DNA from: Olivibacter sp036959255
GTDB lineage: Bacteria > Bacteroidota > Bacteroidia > Sphingobacteriales > Sphingobacteriaceae
NCBI RefSeq assembly: GCF_036959255.1
Contig: NZ_JAWMTI010000001.1
Location: forward strand, 1 to 64,000
DNA length: 64,000 nucleotides
Direction of reading: 5' to 3'
Positions within the stretch are counted from its first letter, which is position 1; every line of letters starts with the position of its first letter. Made by a program: the position numbers and the translations under genes. Positions 16,950 to 25,819 of this stretch are shown piece by piece. The notes below the pieces were generated by a model. It worked only from the letters and a program-made list of their open reading frames with translations, was not told the DNA's origin and searched no databases.

Positions 16950-18407
16950 TTAATTATTAGACCTCCACCAATCATTTTGCGTCAATAAGGGCGCTTGTGG
17001 CAACAAAGTATTTAAGTCCAGCGGCCAATAATATCCCTTTTGTTCGATTCTTGCTTTCGTATATGAATTCGGGAACACGCGCTCCAACTGCTGCATTCGG
17101 ATAGCATCATAGGCAAAAGTGCCTTCACCAATTAACTCCCTTCTCCGTTCATCTAAGATTTCCTCAGCCAGTAATTCACCACTCCCCCCATAGCTGGGCA
17201 ATCCCGCTCTTGTTTTAATAGCATTTAAATCCGTAAGTGCTCCCCCAACGTTCCCATTCGCAAGGCGCGCCTCTGCCCGGAGCAATAGTATATCCGCTAA
17301 TCTCATCAGCACCAAGTTATTGCTGACCACATAAGTGTTTTCATTGTTTGGATCATAATAGTCCACCTTATCATATTTTATCAAAATATAATTGCTCTCC
17401 CCAAATACGGGCGCTATTATTTTTGGGAAACGCAAATCACCTGAAGGAAAACTATTGATTATCTTTTCACCAATATAACAGACAGCGGCTATCTGGCGGT
17501 TCTTTATATAAGGTTCCGTTAAGAACAGGTTAAAAAAGCCATTTGTTGCCTCATTACTTACGGGATCAAATTGCATGAAAAGCTCAAAGATGTTTTCATT
17601 CGAATTACCCGTCCAAATATTCTTGTAGGTTTCAATATTTTCTAATGCATAGTTACCCCCATTGATCACCTCGTCACAAAATTTTTCTGCATTCGCATAA
17701 TCATGGCGCCATGCATAAATTTGAGCCATTAATGCTTGTACTGCGCCAAGATTAGCATGTGTAGTAGCTGCACTATTATCGAGTAAATCCAAGGTAGTCT
17801 GTAGATCATCCATACAGAAATCCAAGGTTTCCGCTTCCGGTGATCTGCCTAAGGAGGGAACATTCCCAGGATCAGCGAAAGATTCCTTAACCAAAACCGG
17901 ATCGCCCCAGGTACGGGCAATATAAAAATAGGTATAAGCCCGTAAAAATCGCGCCTCCCCTTCCAGACGCTTCTTTTGTGTCTCTCCACCGCTAAACTTA
18001 GCAATGTCAATGTTATTGATATTTTCTATTATTAGATTGCACTGGTTGACAATGGCGTAAAATCGTGTCCAATTATGTACCGAACCTTCCAAATAGGACG
18101 CATTTGACAGCCGCAATCCACCATCTTCGTCTTTGAAGCTTTGGTAATTCCATAGATCGGCTCCCATTAAAAAATTGTCACCGGCAAGATCTCCTGTAAT
18201 AAAATAACTTCGATCCAGTCGGAAGGCTTCACGTAACATACCATAGGCACCGGCCAAGGCTTTCTCGACATTGGATCCGTTCACCCAGAATACTTCATCA
18301 TAAGTTGCGTTTATAGGCGCTAGATTTAAGTATTTTTGACAAGAACTGCTTAAGCTTAACAGCAATAAGCACATCAGTTTCATATTATACACTATTTTTT
18401 TCATCAT
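16950..18407 (-). CDS. SusD/RagB-type nutrient-binding lipoprotein (locus I)
   Basis: This 485-residue lipoprotein has a signal ending SLSSSC (Cys about 23) followed by QKYLNLAP. The TPR-like scaffold of SusD proteins is visible: NVEKALAGAYGMLR, GEARFLRAYTYFYIARTWGDPVLV, and the C-terminal RLADILLLRAEARLANGN and DERRRELIGEG segments. It acts as the lid over the SusC barrel and captures the ligand outside the cell. It begins 15 bp after the SusC stop. Given the peptidase at the end of the operon, the ligand may be a peptide or glycopeptide rather than a free glycan. Confidence 0.9.
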   Translation of the reverse strand: MMKKIVYNMKLMCLLLLSLSSSCQKYLNLAPINATYDEVFWVNGSNVEKALAGAYGMLREAFRLDRSYFITGDLAGDNFLMGADLWNYQSFKDEDGGLRLSNASYLEGSVHNWTRFYAIVNQCNLIIENINNIDIAKFSGGETQKKRLEGEARFLRAYTYFYIARTWGDPVLVKESFADPGNVPSLGRSPEAETLDFCMDDLQTTLDLLDNSAATTHANLGAVQALMAQIYAWRHDYANAEKFCDEVINGGNYALENIETYKNIWTGNSNENIFELFMQFDPVSNEATNGFFNLFLTEPYIKNRQIAAVCYIGEKIINSFPSGDLRFPKIIAPVFGESNYILIKYDKVDYYDPNNENTYVVSNNLVLMRLADILLLRAEARLANGNVGGALTDLNAIKTRAGLPSYGGSGELLAEEILDERRRELIGEGTFAYDAIRMQQLERVFPNSYTKARIEQKGYYWPLDLNTLLPQAPLLTQNDWWRSNN

Positions 18408-18422
18408 GGTCTTTTTTGTGAA

Positions 18423-21400
18423 CTAAAAGGTAACTTCCAATCCCAGGGTATATTTTTTGGGCAATGGATATGCGCCTCCGCTATATTCACCCTGTGGTGT
18501 AACCAACTCCGCATCGGGCACGGACGATGATTGAATGATAAAAACATTATCGATCATGCTATAAAGTCGTGCACGCTTTATCCCCCAGCGTTGCAATAAG
18601 CTTCCTTCGAAATTATAACCAAGACTGATCGTTTTCAGGCGCACAAAATTGCCGTTTTCGTTCCACATGGTACTGAATGGAAGAAATTGATAATAGCTAT
18701 TGCTGTAAGGATTTAAGGATGGAAAATCTGCTTGGTAATTTGGATCTTGCGCTTTTGAGGGAGTCCAGTAATTCACATCATCAAAATCAGGCAAGCGTCT
18801 ATTTGCGAAGTCATTGATATTACCATAATTCCATACCCCCGCATATTGGTTGGACATAAAATTATTAATGATATCTCTTCCCAATGTAAACGTAAACAAA
18901 GCAGAAAGCGAGAAATTTTTATAGCTAAATTCGTTGTAAAGCCCGCCTGTAAAACTTGGATTAGGATTTCCTGTCGGTTGCAGATCCTGGCGATCCCAAA
19001 CATCATAGTCGCCATTTACATCAAACCAGTTCGGATCGCCGGGCACGACTTGGCGATTACCGGTCCAATAGGTAAGTTTCTCACCGGTAATTGGATTAAT
19101 GGGAATTTGATCCAAATGAGAATAAATCCCCTGATAAATCATTTGTCCCCAGGTATAGACTGCGCTACCGACGTTAAATAGCAAAGACTGGTTATAACCT
19201 TGTGAACTTTGATAAAAACCCCGATTACCGTTAGGCAAGGAAGCCAATCGGTTTCTATTATAACTTAGGTTAAAATTTGTATTCCATTGCAGCTTGCTTG
19301 TACTAGGTAAATTTTTGGTCTGAATTAAAAGATCGATACCCTCATTAAGAATATTCAGCGGTACGTTATAGGTAAGTGTAGTAAAGCCCGTGTAAAAGGG
19401 GTAAGGGAAACCCATAATTGGATTAATCGTTTCTCTTCGATAAGCATCGATGGTTACATTTAATCTACTATTAAAAAGATAAACATCGGCACCAACGTTG
19501 AGCTGTCGGGATTTATTCCATGTTAAATCGGGTTGTGTAATAGGGCTTGTAAAACTTGGGTTCGCCATGGTAACCCCATCGTAAGTTGCCGTTGAAACTT
19601 CCCATACATTGAACGGTGCATAAAAGTTCTCCGGTAATGTCCCTGATAAACCATAGCTTGCTCTAAACTTCAACAAACTCATCCAGGTAATATCTTTCAT
19701 AAAATCTTCATCGGAGGCCACCCAACCTAAAGAAGCTGCTGGAAAATATCCCCATTTTGTATTTTTCCCAAAACGCGAAGAAGCGTCGGCACGAAGCGAA
19801 GCACTTAGTAAATATTTACCTTTATAATCATAAGCTACTTGTCCCAAATACGAAAGAAGGCCCGATTCCTGAAAATCAGAGAGGCCCGTCAAATCCCGCT
19901 GCGCAATTCCCTGCACGACCTGAATATCATCGGTTGGCACATTATTACCACTAACGTAAGTGCGTTTTTTCTGATCATATTGGAACGACTGCATGGCAGT
20001 AGCGGTTAAACTATGCCGGTCATTCCAGGTGTTTGTATAAGTCAACACATTGGCCAGATAATACGAGTTGTATCGAGAGGCATTGCTGAAAGCATTCGAC
20101 ACACCATTCGCGTCCAGTTCCGCCGGAAAAAAGCGATCCCTACTATCCACATTGGTAGAAATTGAACCTTGAAAGGAATAGCTCAATCCTTTTGCAAGTT
20201 GGAGGTTTGTCTGCGAGTACAAACTGAAGGCATCCGAAACATTTTTGTCCCGTAATTTGTCATATAAGCCATAATAAAAATCATAATCTGCCTGATCTAA
20301 TCGTACAAATGAAGCTGGTAACTGAGCGGGGTTAACGGGAAGATTTTCGTCTACGAGCCCACGACTTCTACCTAAACCGCGTAACCTATCCGTTCTTGAT
20401 GCAGAGACTATCAAATTGGAATTCAATTTCGGTGATAGACGAAAATCAAAATTTCCCCGTAAAGCATATCGTTTCAGACCGGTACTACGGATGATTCCTT
20501 CTTCATTATAATGGTTTAAAGAAAGTCGATAATTCATGATATCACTACCTGCCGAAATATTTGCATCATAATTTTGCAGCATACCCGTTTGGTAAAAAAG
20601 GTCTTGCCAATCGGTCGCATTATTATAAGACGGATTCAAACTGTCTGTCAACATTTGAGGTATATTTTGAAGCTGTGCATGACTGCCATAGGTTGTCAAT
20701 AAACCCATTTTTTGACGCCGTTCTTCTGCCCCAGCATAAGTACGTTGCAATTCCGGTCGTTGTGTAATACCGCTGTAAGCAGACACCCGAATCTGCGGCG
20801 TTCCCTGACTCCCCTTTTTGGTCGTAATTACAATAACCCCGTTCGCACCACGAGAACCCCAAACCGCAGTCGCAGCAGCGTCCTTTTGTACAACAATCGT
20901 TTCAATATCGTTCACATTAATACCTGCCAAGTAATTTGTCCCGGTAGTAGAGGATCCCTCTAAATCTGTAATCGTCAAAGGAATCCCGTCAATAATGTAC
21001 AAGGGTGTACTCATCGTTCTTGCCAGATCGAAGTCATCTGTATTAAATCCAGAAGAGATGGTTGAGTTCCCTCTAACAGTGAACGTATTACGCACACCCG
21101 GGGCGCCTGAAAAGTTTTGGATATTCACGCCCGCCACTCTACCTTGCAACAACGCTTCAAAGCTTGGAGCGGGCAAATTCTCAATCTGCTTTCCCGAAAC
21201 AACCTGTACCGCACTGGTCGTTTTTCGTAACGATTGTTGCTGATAACCAACAACAACCACTTCATCCAGGCCTTGTCCCTCATCTAATTGAAGTGATACA
21301 TTGAACGAAGTACCTTTGACCGGCAATGTTTTCGTTTTATAGCCCACAAAGGAAAAGCGAATGCTATCACCCATCGAAGCATTAATTTCATACACACCTC

Positions 21401-21893
21401 TGTTGTTTGTTACCGTGGTATAATTCGTACCTATTACTCGAACCGAAACTCCGGCGAAGGGCTGATGACGTTCATCACGCACCATTCCTGAAACAGCATG
21501 CTGTTTTGGTTGAACAAGGGTTACTTTTCGCCTTTTTACAATGACCGTTCCCTCGTATATCTGAAAGACGAACCCTTGATCCGTTAACGCTTCTTGCAAT
21601 ACGGTTTCTAATGGCGTCGCTTTTTTGATAACGGTTACGTTCGAACTATGATCCAGTAAACCTTCTTCATATAGAAAACGATAATTGGTTTGTGTTCTGA
21701 TCTCTTTGAAGAGCTCTTCCAGCGAAATATCTTTGCGATTAAGTGTTACCTTTTGGGCCAGTGCATGAGCATGCACTCCGAGGCCGCAAGCTAACATCAA
21801 GATACATGTTAACTTCATGATAATAAGATTTTTTATGAAGGTTGATGCATAACCATGCCGATTCCGGTATTGGTCAATACGGAATTTATCCAT
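18423..21893 (-). CDS. SusC/RagA-type TonB-dependent transporter (locus I)
   Basis: This outer-membrane transporter has 1156 residues. A long N-terminal leader precedes the signal peptide (about 27-47). A secretin/TonB short N-terminal (STN) domain follows (about 48-120, VTLNRKDISLEELFKEI), used for signalling to the FecR partner. A carboxypeptidase-regulatory-like domain is at about 130-215. The TonB box plus plug is at about 218-345 (LDEVVVVGY; WGSRGANGVIVITTKKG), and the rest is beta-barrel ending in LEVTF. It is transcribed after FecR and before SusD. The STN domain fits trans-envelope control by the sigma/FecR pair upstream. Confidence 0.92.
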   Translation of the reverse strand: MDKFRIDQYRNRHGYASTFIKNLIIMKLTCILMLACGLGVHAHALAQKVTLNRKDISLEELFKEIRTQTNYRFLYEEGLLDHSSNVTVIKKATPLETVLQEALTDQGFVFQIYEGTVIVKRRKVTLVQPKQHAVSGMVRDERHQPFAGVSVRVIGTNYTTVTNNRGVYEINASMGDSIRFSFVGYKTKTLPVKGTSFNVSLQLDEGQGLDEVVVVGYQQQSLRKTTSAVQVVSGKQIENLPAPSFEALLQGRVAGVNIQNFSGAPGVRNTFTVRGNSTISSGFNTDDFDLARTMSTPLYIIDGIPLTITDLEGSSTTGTNYLAGINVNDIETIVVQKDAAATAVWGSRGANGVIVITTKKGSQGTPQIRVSAYSGITQRPELQRTYAGAEERRQKMGLLTTYGSHAQLQNIPQMLTDSLNPSYNNATDWQDLFYQTGMLQNYDANISAGSDIMNYRLSLNHYNEEGIIRSTGLKRYALRGNFDFRLSPKLNSNLIVSASRTDRLRGLGRSRGLVDENLPVNPAQLPASFVRLDQADYDFYYGLYDKLRDKNVSDAFSLYSQTNLQLAKGLSYSFQGSISTNVDSRDRFFPAELDANGVSNAFSNASRYNSYYLANVLTYTNTWNDRHSLTATAMQSFQYDQKKRTYVSGNNVPTDDIQVVQGIAQRDLTGLSDFQESGLLSYLGQVAYDYKGKYLLSASLRADASSRFGKNTKWGYFPAASLGWVASDEDFMKDITWMSLLKFRASYGLSGTLPENFYAPFNVWEVSTATYDGVTMANPSFTSPITQPDLTWNKSRQLNVGADVYLFNSRLNVTIDAYRRETINPIMGFPYPFYTGFTTLTYNVPLNILNEGIDLLIQTKNLPSTSKLQWNTNFNLSYNRNRLASLPNGNRGFYQSSQGYNQSLLFNVGSAVYTWGQMIYQGIYSHLDQIPINPITGEKLTYWTGNRQVVPGDPNWFDVNGDYDVWDRQDLQPTGNPNPSFTGGLYNEFSYKNFSLSALFTFTLGRDIINNFMSNQYAGVWNYGNINDFANRRLPDFDDVNYWTPSKAQDPNYQADFPSLNPYSNSYYQFLPFSTMWNENGNFVRLKTISLGYNFEGSLLQRWGIKRARLYSMIDNVFIIQSSSVPDAELVTPQGEYSGGAYPLPKKYTLGLEVTF

Positions 21894-22032
21894 AAATTTG
21901 TTTAATTAAGGTTATCGAAATATTTACACGAATCACGTATGCCTTATTGTATTCCCGGAGGTATGCCAGTACTTCCGGTTTTTTTGCATACTTATGGTGC
22001 TGTCAATCTAATGCATAGGCGCTCCTTTCAGG

Positions 22033-23196
22033 TTAGGTTACAATTAGTTTTCTACCATCAATCACAAACTGATGACCGCTTAAATCGCTTAACATCTTAC
22101 AGACATTACCCAAAGTAACATCCCGTTTGATGCCTCCTTCATATCTTTTTTTTGTGATATCGCTTTGATATTCTACATCCACATCATACCACCTTGCCAC
22201 TTCCTCTAATATTTCGTTTAAGTTTTTACCCTTGAAATAGAAATAGCCTTCCTTCCACGAAAGTGCCTCTTCTACATCCGCTTGTTGAACCACAAGTTTT
22301 CCTTCCATGAGACAAACGGCATAACCCGGTTCGATCGTTTTTTGCTCTTGCCCATTCTGTACACTGATCCTTCCTGCTGTCAGAATAGCTTTTATACGTT
22401 TATCCGACTGTACATTGATATTGAAAGCCGTGCCTAAAGCCTCTACACGCATGTTCCCTAATTCCACGAAGAAAGGAGATTGCTTTTTTGGAGCCACCTC
22501 GAAGTAGGCTTCACCCGCAATTAATCGTACGGTTCGCTCCGTCTCTTTAAACTTCTGTGGAAACGCCAGCGTCGTTTCGGCATTTAACCACACATCTGTC
22601 CCATCAGGCAAAGTCATTTGAAAAGTCCCCCCTTTTGGGACATGAATTTGATTGAGGCTTAGTGCTATTTTTTGATTTTCATATTCGGTAGGTGAAATTA
22701 CTTTATCCCCCAACCAAGTTTTGTCATTTTGAAAATGGAGGGAATCACTTCTAAGCATAACCATTTTCCCATTGGAAAAAGTCAATGTTGCTTTTTTACT
22801 TGCCGGAAGTACATCATTATGATATCCAAAACGATGGTCAGGAACGATTCTTTCCGACTGATTGGTTTTAATCTGCCACCACGCTACGCCGCAAAACAAC
22901 AATAAAATGGCGGCAACCCGTAACCATCTTTGCCTGAGCCAGCTGATTGATTTTCGCTCCGTGGTAACGGCCGCAAACTTTCGCATCACCTGATCCCAGT
23001 CCGATTCCTTATGGATGCTTTCGATCACGGCGATATCTTCGGCAAGTATCTCACTTTCCTTGTATTGTTGCAGCAAAGCCGCTACATGCTCATCCTCTTT
23101 GGCCCAATTGGACAAAGCAGTTTCTTCTTCCACACTGAGTGTCTTCTGTAGATATTTGGCGATGAGCTTTGCCAGCGCAAATTGTTCCTTACTCAT
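22033..23196 (-). CDS. FecR-type anti-sigma factor (locus I)
   Basis: This 387-residue inner-membrane protein has a cytoplasmic anti-sigma region (1-85) and a transmembrane helix around 92-108 (VAAILLLFCGVAWW). A periplasmic FecR domain follows (about 185-285, with PDGTDVWLNAETTLAFP and GEAYFEVA). The C-terminal domain (about 315-387) ends in FVIDGRKLIVT. It transmits the ligand-loaded state of the SusC STN domain to the sigma factor. It lies between the sigma factor (103 bp upstream) and SusC (139 bp downstream). Confidence 0.9.
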   Translation of the reverse strand: MSKEQFALAKLIAKYLQKTLSVEEETALSNWAKEDEHVAALLQQYKESEILAEDIAVIESIHKESDWDQVMRKFAAVTTERKSISWLRQRWLRVAAILLLFCGVAWWQIKTNQSERIVPDHRFGYHNDVLPASKKATLTFSNGKMVMLRSDSLHFQNDKTWLGDKVISPTEYENQKIALSLNQIHVPKGGTFQMTLPDGTDVWLNAETTLAFPQKFKETERTVRLIAGEAYFEVAPKKQSPFFVELGNMRVEALGTAFNINVQSDKRIKAILTAGRISVQNGQEQKTIEPGYAVCLMEGKLVVQQADVEEALSWKEGYFYFKGKNLNEILEEVARWYDVDVEYQSDITKKRYEGGIKRDVTLGNVCKMLSDLSGHQFVIDGRKLIVT

Positions 23197-23299
23197 AAAC
23201 CTGCTAGGCTTCTTTCTTTCTAAGGAACCTGAATAGTAAAAAGGGGTGAAAAGATTTTTAAAAAAAAGAAAAATGAGCGATAAATAACTGTTTATCAGA

Positions 23300-23842
23300 T
23301 CAATTATTTAAAAACAAATAGAGGATTACCGATAGAGCCTGCGGCGACAATTTATCTCTCAATAACATGAGTGCACGTTGCTTTTGCGTTTTCACTGTGT
23401 TGATGCTAATATTCAATGCTTCTGCTATTTCGAAGTTTTTCATACCTTCCAGATACCCCATTTTGCAGATAGTAGCACAGCCTTCCGGTAAGGTATTAAG
23501 AGCCGCCAATAACTCACCAACAACCTCCGCCCTTACCATTGCTTGCAACACTTTCGCCTCCTCCATTTCATCCAAGGGATATTGCTCGTGAACGCGCGTA
23601 ACAATCTGCTGATGTCTTACACGATTTAAGGCTGCATGTTTTACTGTGCTGTAAAGATAGCTCTTTATAACATCGTTGCCACCTGCTATACGCAGTCCGT
23701 TCTCCATTAAGACAACGAAAGCATCTTGTGCTAAATCACGTGCTGTTTCACGACAATTTACTAAACGAAAAGCAAAAGTGCATAATCTAGCATAATATAG
23801 ATCAAACCATTCTTTTACTTCATCAGGTGACATCCTATTCAT
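23300..23842 (-). CDS. ECF sigma factor (locus I)
   Basis: This 180-residue ECF sigma factor shows region 2 (WFDLYYARLCTFAFRLVNCRETARDLAQDAFVVL, whose core is at about 11-45) and region 4 (LNTLPEGCATICKMGYLEGM, then the helix-turn-helix EIAEALNISINTVKTQK). It probably directs transcription of FecR/SusC and the rest of locus I when released by FecR. Its own promoter is one of four in this window that carry the shared ACGCAATCGRTTGYGT box (23943-24000), so it sits under a second control layer. Confidence 0.88.
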   Translation of the reverse strand: MNRMSPDEVKEWFDLYYARLCTFAFRLVNCRETARDLAQDAFVVLMENGLRIAGGNDVIKSYLYSTVKHAALNRVRHQQIVTRVHEQYPLDEMEEAKVLQAMVRAEVVGELLAALNTLPEGCATICKMGYLEGMKNFEIAEALNISINTVKTQKQRALMLLRDKLSPQALSVILYLFLNN

Positions 23843-23942
23843 AGTATACCCGGTTAAAAAGTACTTCTCCTTTACGCTGTAATTGTCCCTTAGTTCTCGG
23901 TTTTATTGGTCAGCCTCGCTATTAACGAACTAAATATGAAAT

Positions 23943-24000
23943 CAATGTTAAGCGATAAAAACGACAATAACAAATTGGTTATAAACGCAATCGATTGCGT
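23943..24000 (-). promoter_or_regulatory. boxed promoter of sigma factor I
   Basis: Reading on the minus strand: a perfect 16-bp palindromic box (23985-24000, acgcaatcgattgcgt), then TTG at 23971-23973, exactly 20 bp, and TAACATTG at 23943-23950, one mismatch from TAnnTTTG. The box centre is 19.5 bp from the TTG. The leader to the ATG at 23842 would be about 95 nt. The same geometry is seen at 31249, 38546 and 53148. Confidence 0.6.
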
Positions 24001-24022
24001 TTATAACCAATTTGTTATTGTC
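23963..24022. repeat. 60-bp perfect palindrome
   Basis: Two 29-base arms beginning gacaataacaaattgg are exact reverse complements around a central CG at 23992-23993. The palindrome contains the 16-bp box and the -33 TTG of the sigma I promoter. It lies between sigma I (ends upstream at 23842) and the hydrolase gene stop at 24038, so on the minus strand it could also act as a hairpin after that gene. A T-tract is absent. Confidence 0.9.
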
Positions 24023-24037
24023 TTCTTAGGCGTTTTC

Positions 24038-24655
24038 TTAAAGCAATCTATTTGCCAAATCAAGCTCTTCTCTTGAAATACTATGCGCTTTGTTTTTATA
24101 GAGCTGCAAGGTTATCTGTCCACCAAGTTCTTCTAAAAGACTAACAGTTTCTGTTACACGTGAAACAGGTACGTGCGGATCAGGATCACTGCTTGTGATT
24201 AGAACAGGCGTATTTTGAAAATCTCCTTGATAACGTTGCCGAATCAATTGCTCTCCAATCAAACCACCGGTAAAAGCGATAATACCGCCATACTTCTTCG
24301 CATGCCTTGCTGTATATTCAAGGGTTAAACAAGCTCCCTGCGAAAAACCGAGAAAATAAATCTGCTCCTCTTGAATACCATTTGCTTTAAGCTCTTCTAC
24401 GGCTTCTCCAATGGTGGCTATTGCCGAATCGAGCGCGGGCTGATTATCTTGTTCAGAAGCCATAAAGCTGTAGGGATACCAGCTATTATTAGTAGCTTGA
24501 GGGGCATAAATTGCCATATTCCCCAGCTTCAAAAAGCGACCAAGTGATATCATATCCTCCGCATGCCCGCCCCGGCCGTGAATCAAAACAATCGCTTTAT
24601 CCGTTTCATTGAACGGCTTTCCTGCCTTTATAAATTGTTTATCGTGTGTGTACAT
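24038..24655 (-). CDS. MhqD-like alpha/beta hydrolase (carboxylesterase/phospholipase family)
   Basis: This 205-residue cytoplasmic serine hydrolase has the nucleophile elbow GFSQGA (Ser about 106). An Asp appears in SSDPDPHVP, and a late His in KAHSISREELD, giving a complete triad. HGRGGHAEDM near the N-terminus is the oxyanion-loop type of the carboxylesterase/phospholipase family. It lies 117 bp after a ring-cleaving dioxygenase-like gene. The pair matches the MhqD/MhqO partnership known in Bacillus hydroquinone and quinone resistance, so detoxification of aromatic electrophiles is a reasonable guess. Substrate is not determined. Confidence 0.75.
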   Translation of the reverse strand: MYTHDKQFIKAGKPFNETDKAIVLIHGRGGHAEDMISLGRFLKLGNMAIYAPQATNNSWYPYSFMASEQDNQPALDSAIATIGEAVEELKANGIQEEQIYFLGFSQGACLTLEYTARHAKKYGGIIAFTGGLIGEQLIRQRYQGDFQNTPVLITSSDPDPHVPVSRVTETVSLLEELGGQITLQLYKNKAHSISREELDLANRLL

Positions 24656-24695
24656 GTTATTAAATGATGAGTTTTGAACGATGAGTTATGAATTT
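24656..24695. repeat. short degenerate 7-bp array
   Basis: gatgagt, tttgaac, gatgagt, tatgaat and ttagccg follow with a 7-bp period between the MhqD-like and MhqO-like genes. It is weaker than the arrays at 55270 or 61479. Confidence 0.45.
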
Positions 24696-24772
24696 AGCCG
24701 TAGCACGGGCAGCGGCGGTTACAGGAGTTTAAAGCGTACACCTTATACCCTAAACCCAATACCTTCCTCAGC

Positions 24773-25708
24773 TTATACCAAAGAAGGAAGCACTTTTTCC
24801 AATTGTTCCCGATAGGGTTCATATTGTGAAGGCAATTTCAATCCTTTACCTAAATCTTCCACTGTTTCATCCGTGGCAAAGCCCGGATTGTCTGTTGCGA
24901 TCTCAAAAAGTACACCTCCTGGTTCCCGGAAATAGAGTGAATAGAAATAATTTCTATCTATCTTTTCTGTAATCTGTAAACCAGCTTCCAGCACTTTCTG
25001 ACGGTAATACATTAACACTTCCTCATTTTCTACACGGAACGCCACATGATGCACTGAACCTCCAGCCACGTGTCCAGCACTTTCACCCGGTGCTTCAACC
25101 AAATCGACAATATTGGCTTGTGCAGCATGATCGGTAATGAAACGAAAACGGTTAACATGCTGCTCGGCTAAATGATAGCCCAATATAGTTGTTAGCACAT
25201 TTGCAGTAGCTTCGGCTTTATTCGTTGTGATTGTAATATGGTGAAAGCCTTTTGTCGCTACGAATCCGCTCACCTCATCTGTAGTCCAAGGCTGGCGTGT
25301 ATCCTCCTTCTTCGGAACGGTCAATTCAAACTTGAGCCCATCAGGATCTAAAAAGGTAAGATATTGTTCACCGAATTTTTCGGCCACCTTGTTATAAGTT
25401 ACATTATTGGCGTCGAAACGTTTCATCCAGAAATCCAAACTCCCTTCAGGCACGGCATAACCGATTTCGGTCACCTGACGTGTCCCGCGTCTTCCAGCCG
25501 AAATTCCACCCCAAGGAAAAAAGGTTAAAATACTACCTGGCGTACCAACTTTATCTCCATAATAAAAGTGATACGTTTCAGGGTCATCGAAGTTCACCGT
25601 TTTCTTTACGAGTCTTAAACCTAATACCCGTGTATAAAAATCATAATTCTTTTTTGCATTGCCTGCGATTGCAGTGATGTGATGTATGCCTTTTATTTGA
25701 TTGCTCAT
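24773..25708 (-). CDS. MhqO-like ring-cleaving dioxygenase (VOC family)
   Basis: The 311-residue protein is made of two vicinal-oxygen-chelate halves. The first begins IKGIHHITAIAGNAKKNYDFY (core at about 4-24) and the second begins GFHHITITTNKAEATAN. Metal ligands are probably the His in HHIT, the second His in VHHVAFRV and the Glu in GVLFEIATD. Such proteins are annotated as MhqO-type glyoxalase/dioxygenases for hydroquinone-like compounds. It is followed by the MhqD-like hydrolase. It is flanked by the two SusCD loci with no obvious link to glycan use, and no MarR-type regulator is adjacent. Confidence 0.8.
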   Translation of the reverse strand: MSNQIKGIHHITAIAGNAKKNYDFYTRVLGLRLVKKTVNFDDPETYHFYYGDKVGTPGSILTFFPWGGISAGRRGTRQVTEIGYAVPEGSLDFWMKRFDANNVTYNKVAEKFGEQYLTFLDPDGLKFELTVPKKEDTRQPWTTDEVSGFVATKGFHHITITTNKAEATANVLTTILGYHLAEQHVNRFRFITDHAAQANIVDLVEAPGESAGHVAGGSVHHVAFRVENEEVLMYYRQKVLEAGLQITEKIDRNYFYSLYFREPGGVLFEIATDNPGFATDETVEDLGKGLKLPSQYEPYREQLEKVLPSLV

Positions 25709-25819
25709 GTTTTTGTCCTTTCTGTTATCTTATGATACAAAAGTCGGCATCTCATTGTTCAAAAAACTTAACCTAGGACAAGAAAATAATACAGCGAGTT
25801 TATTGATAAGTGCTAGCAA

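Noticed and set aside
24011..24042. Mirror-image promoter on the plus strand from the 60-bp palindrome
   Set aside because: The mirrored TTG exists, but no TA-type -7 element occurs 20 bp downstream and no plus-strand gene follows.
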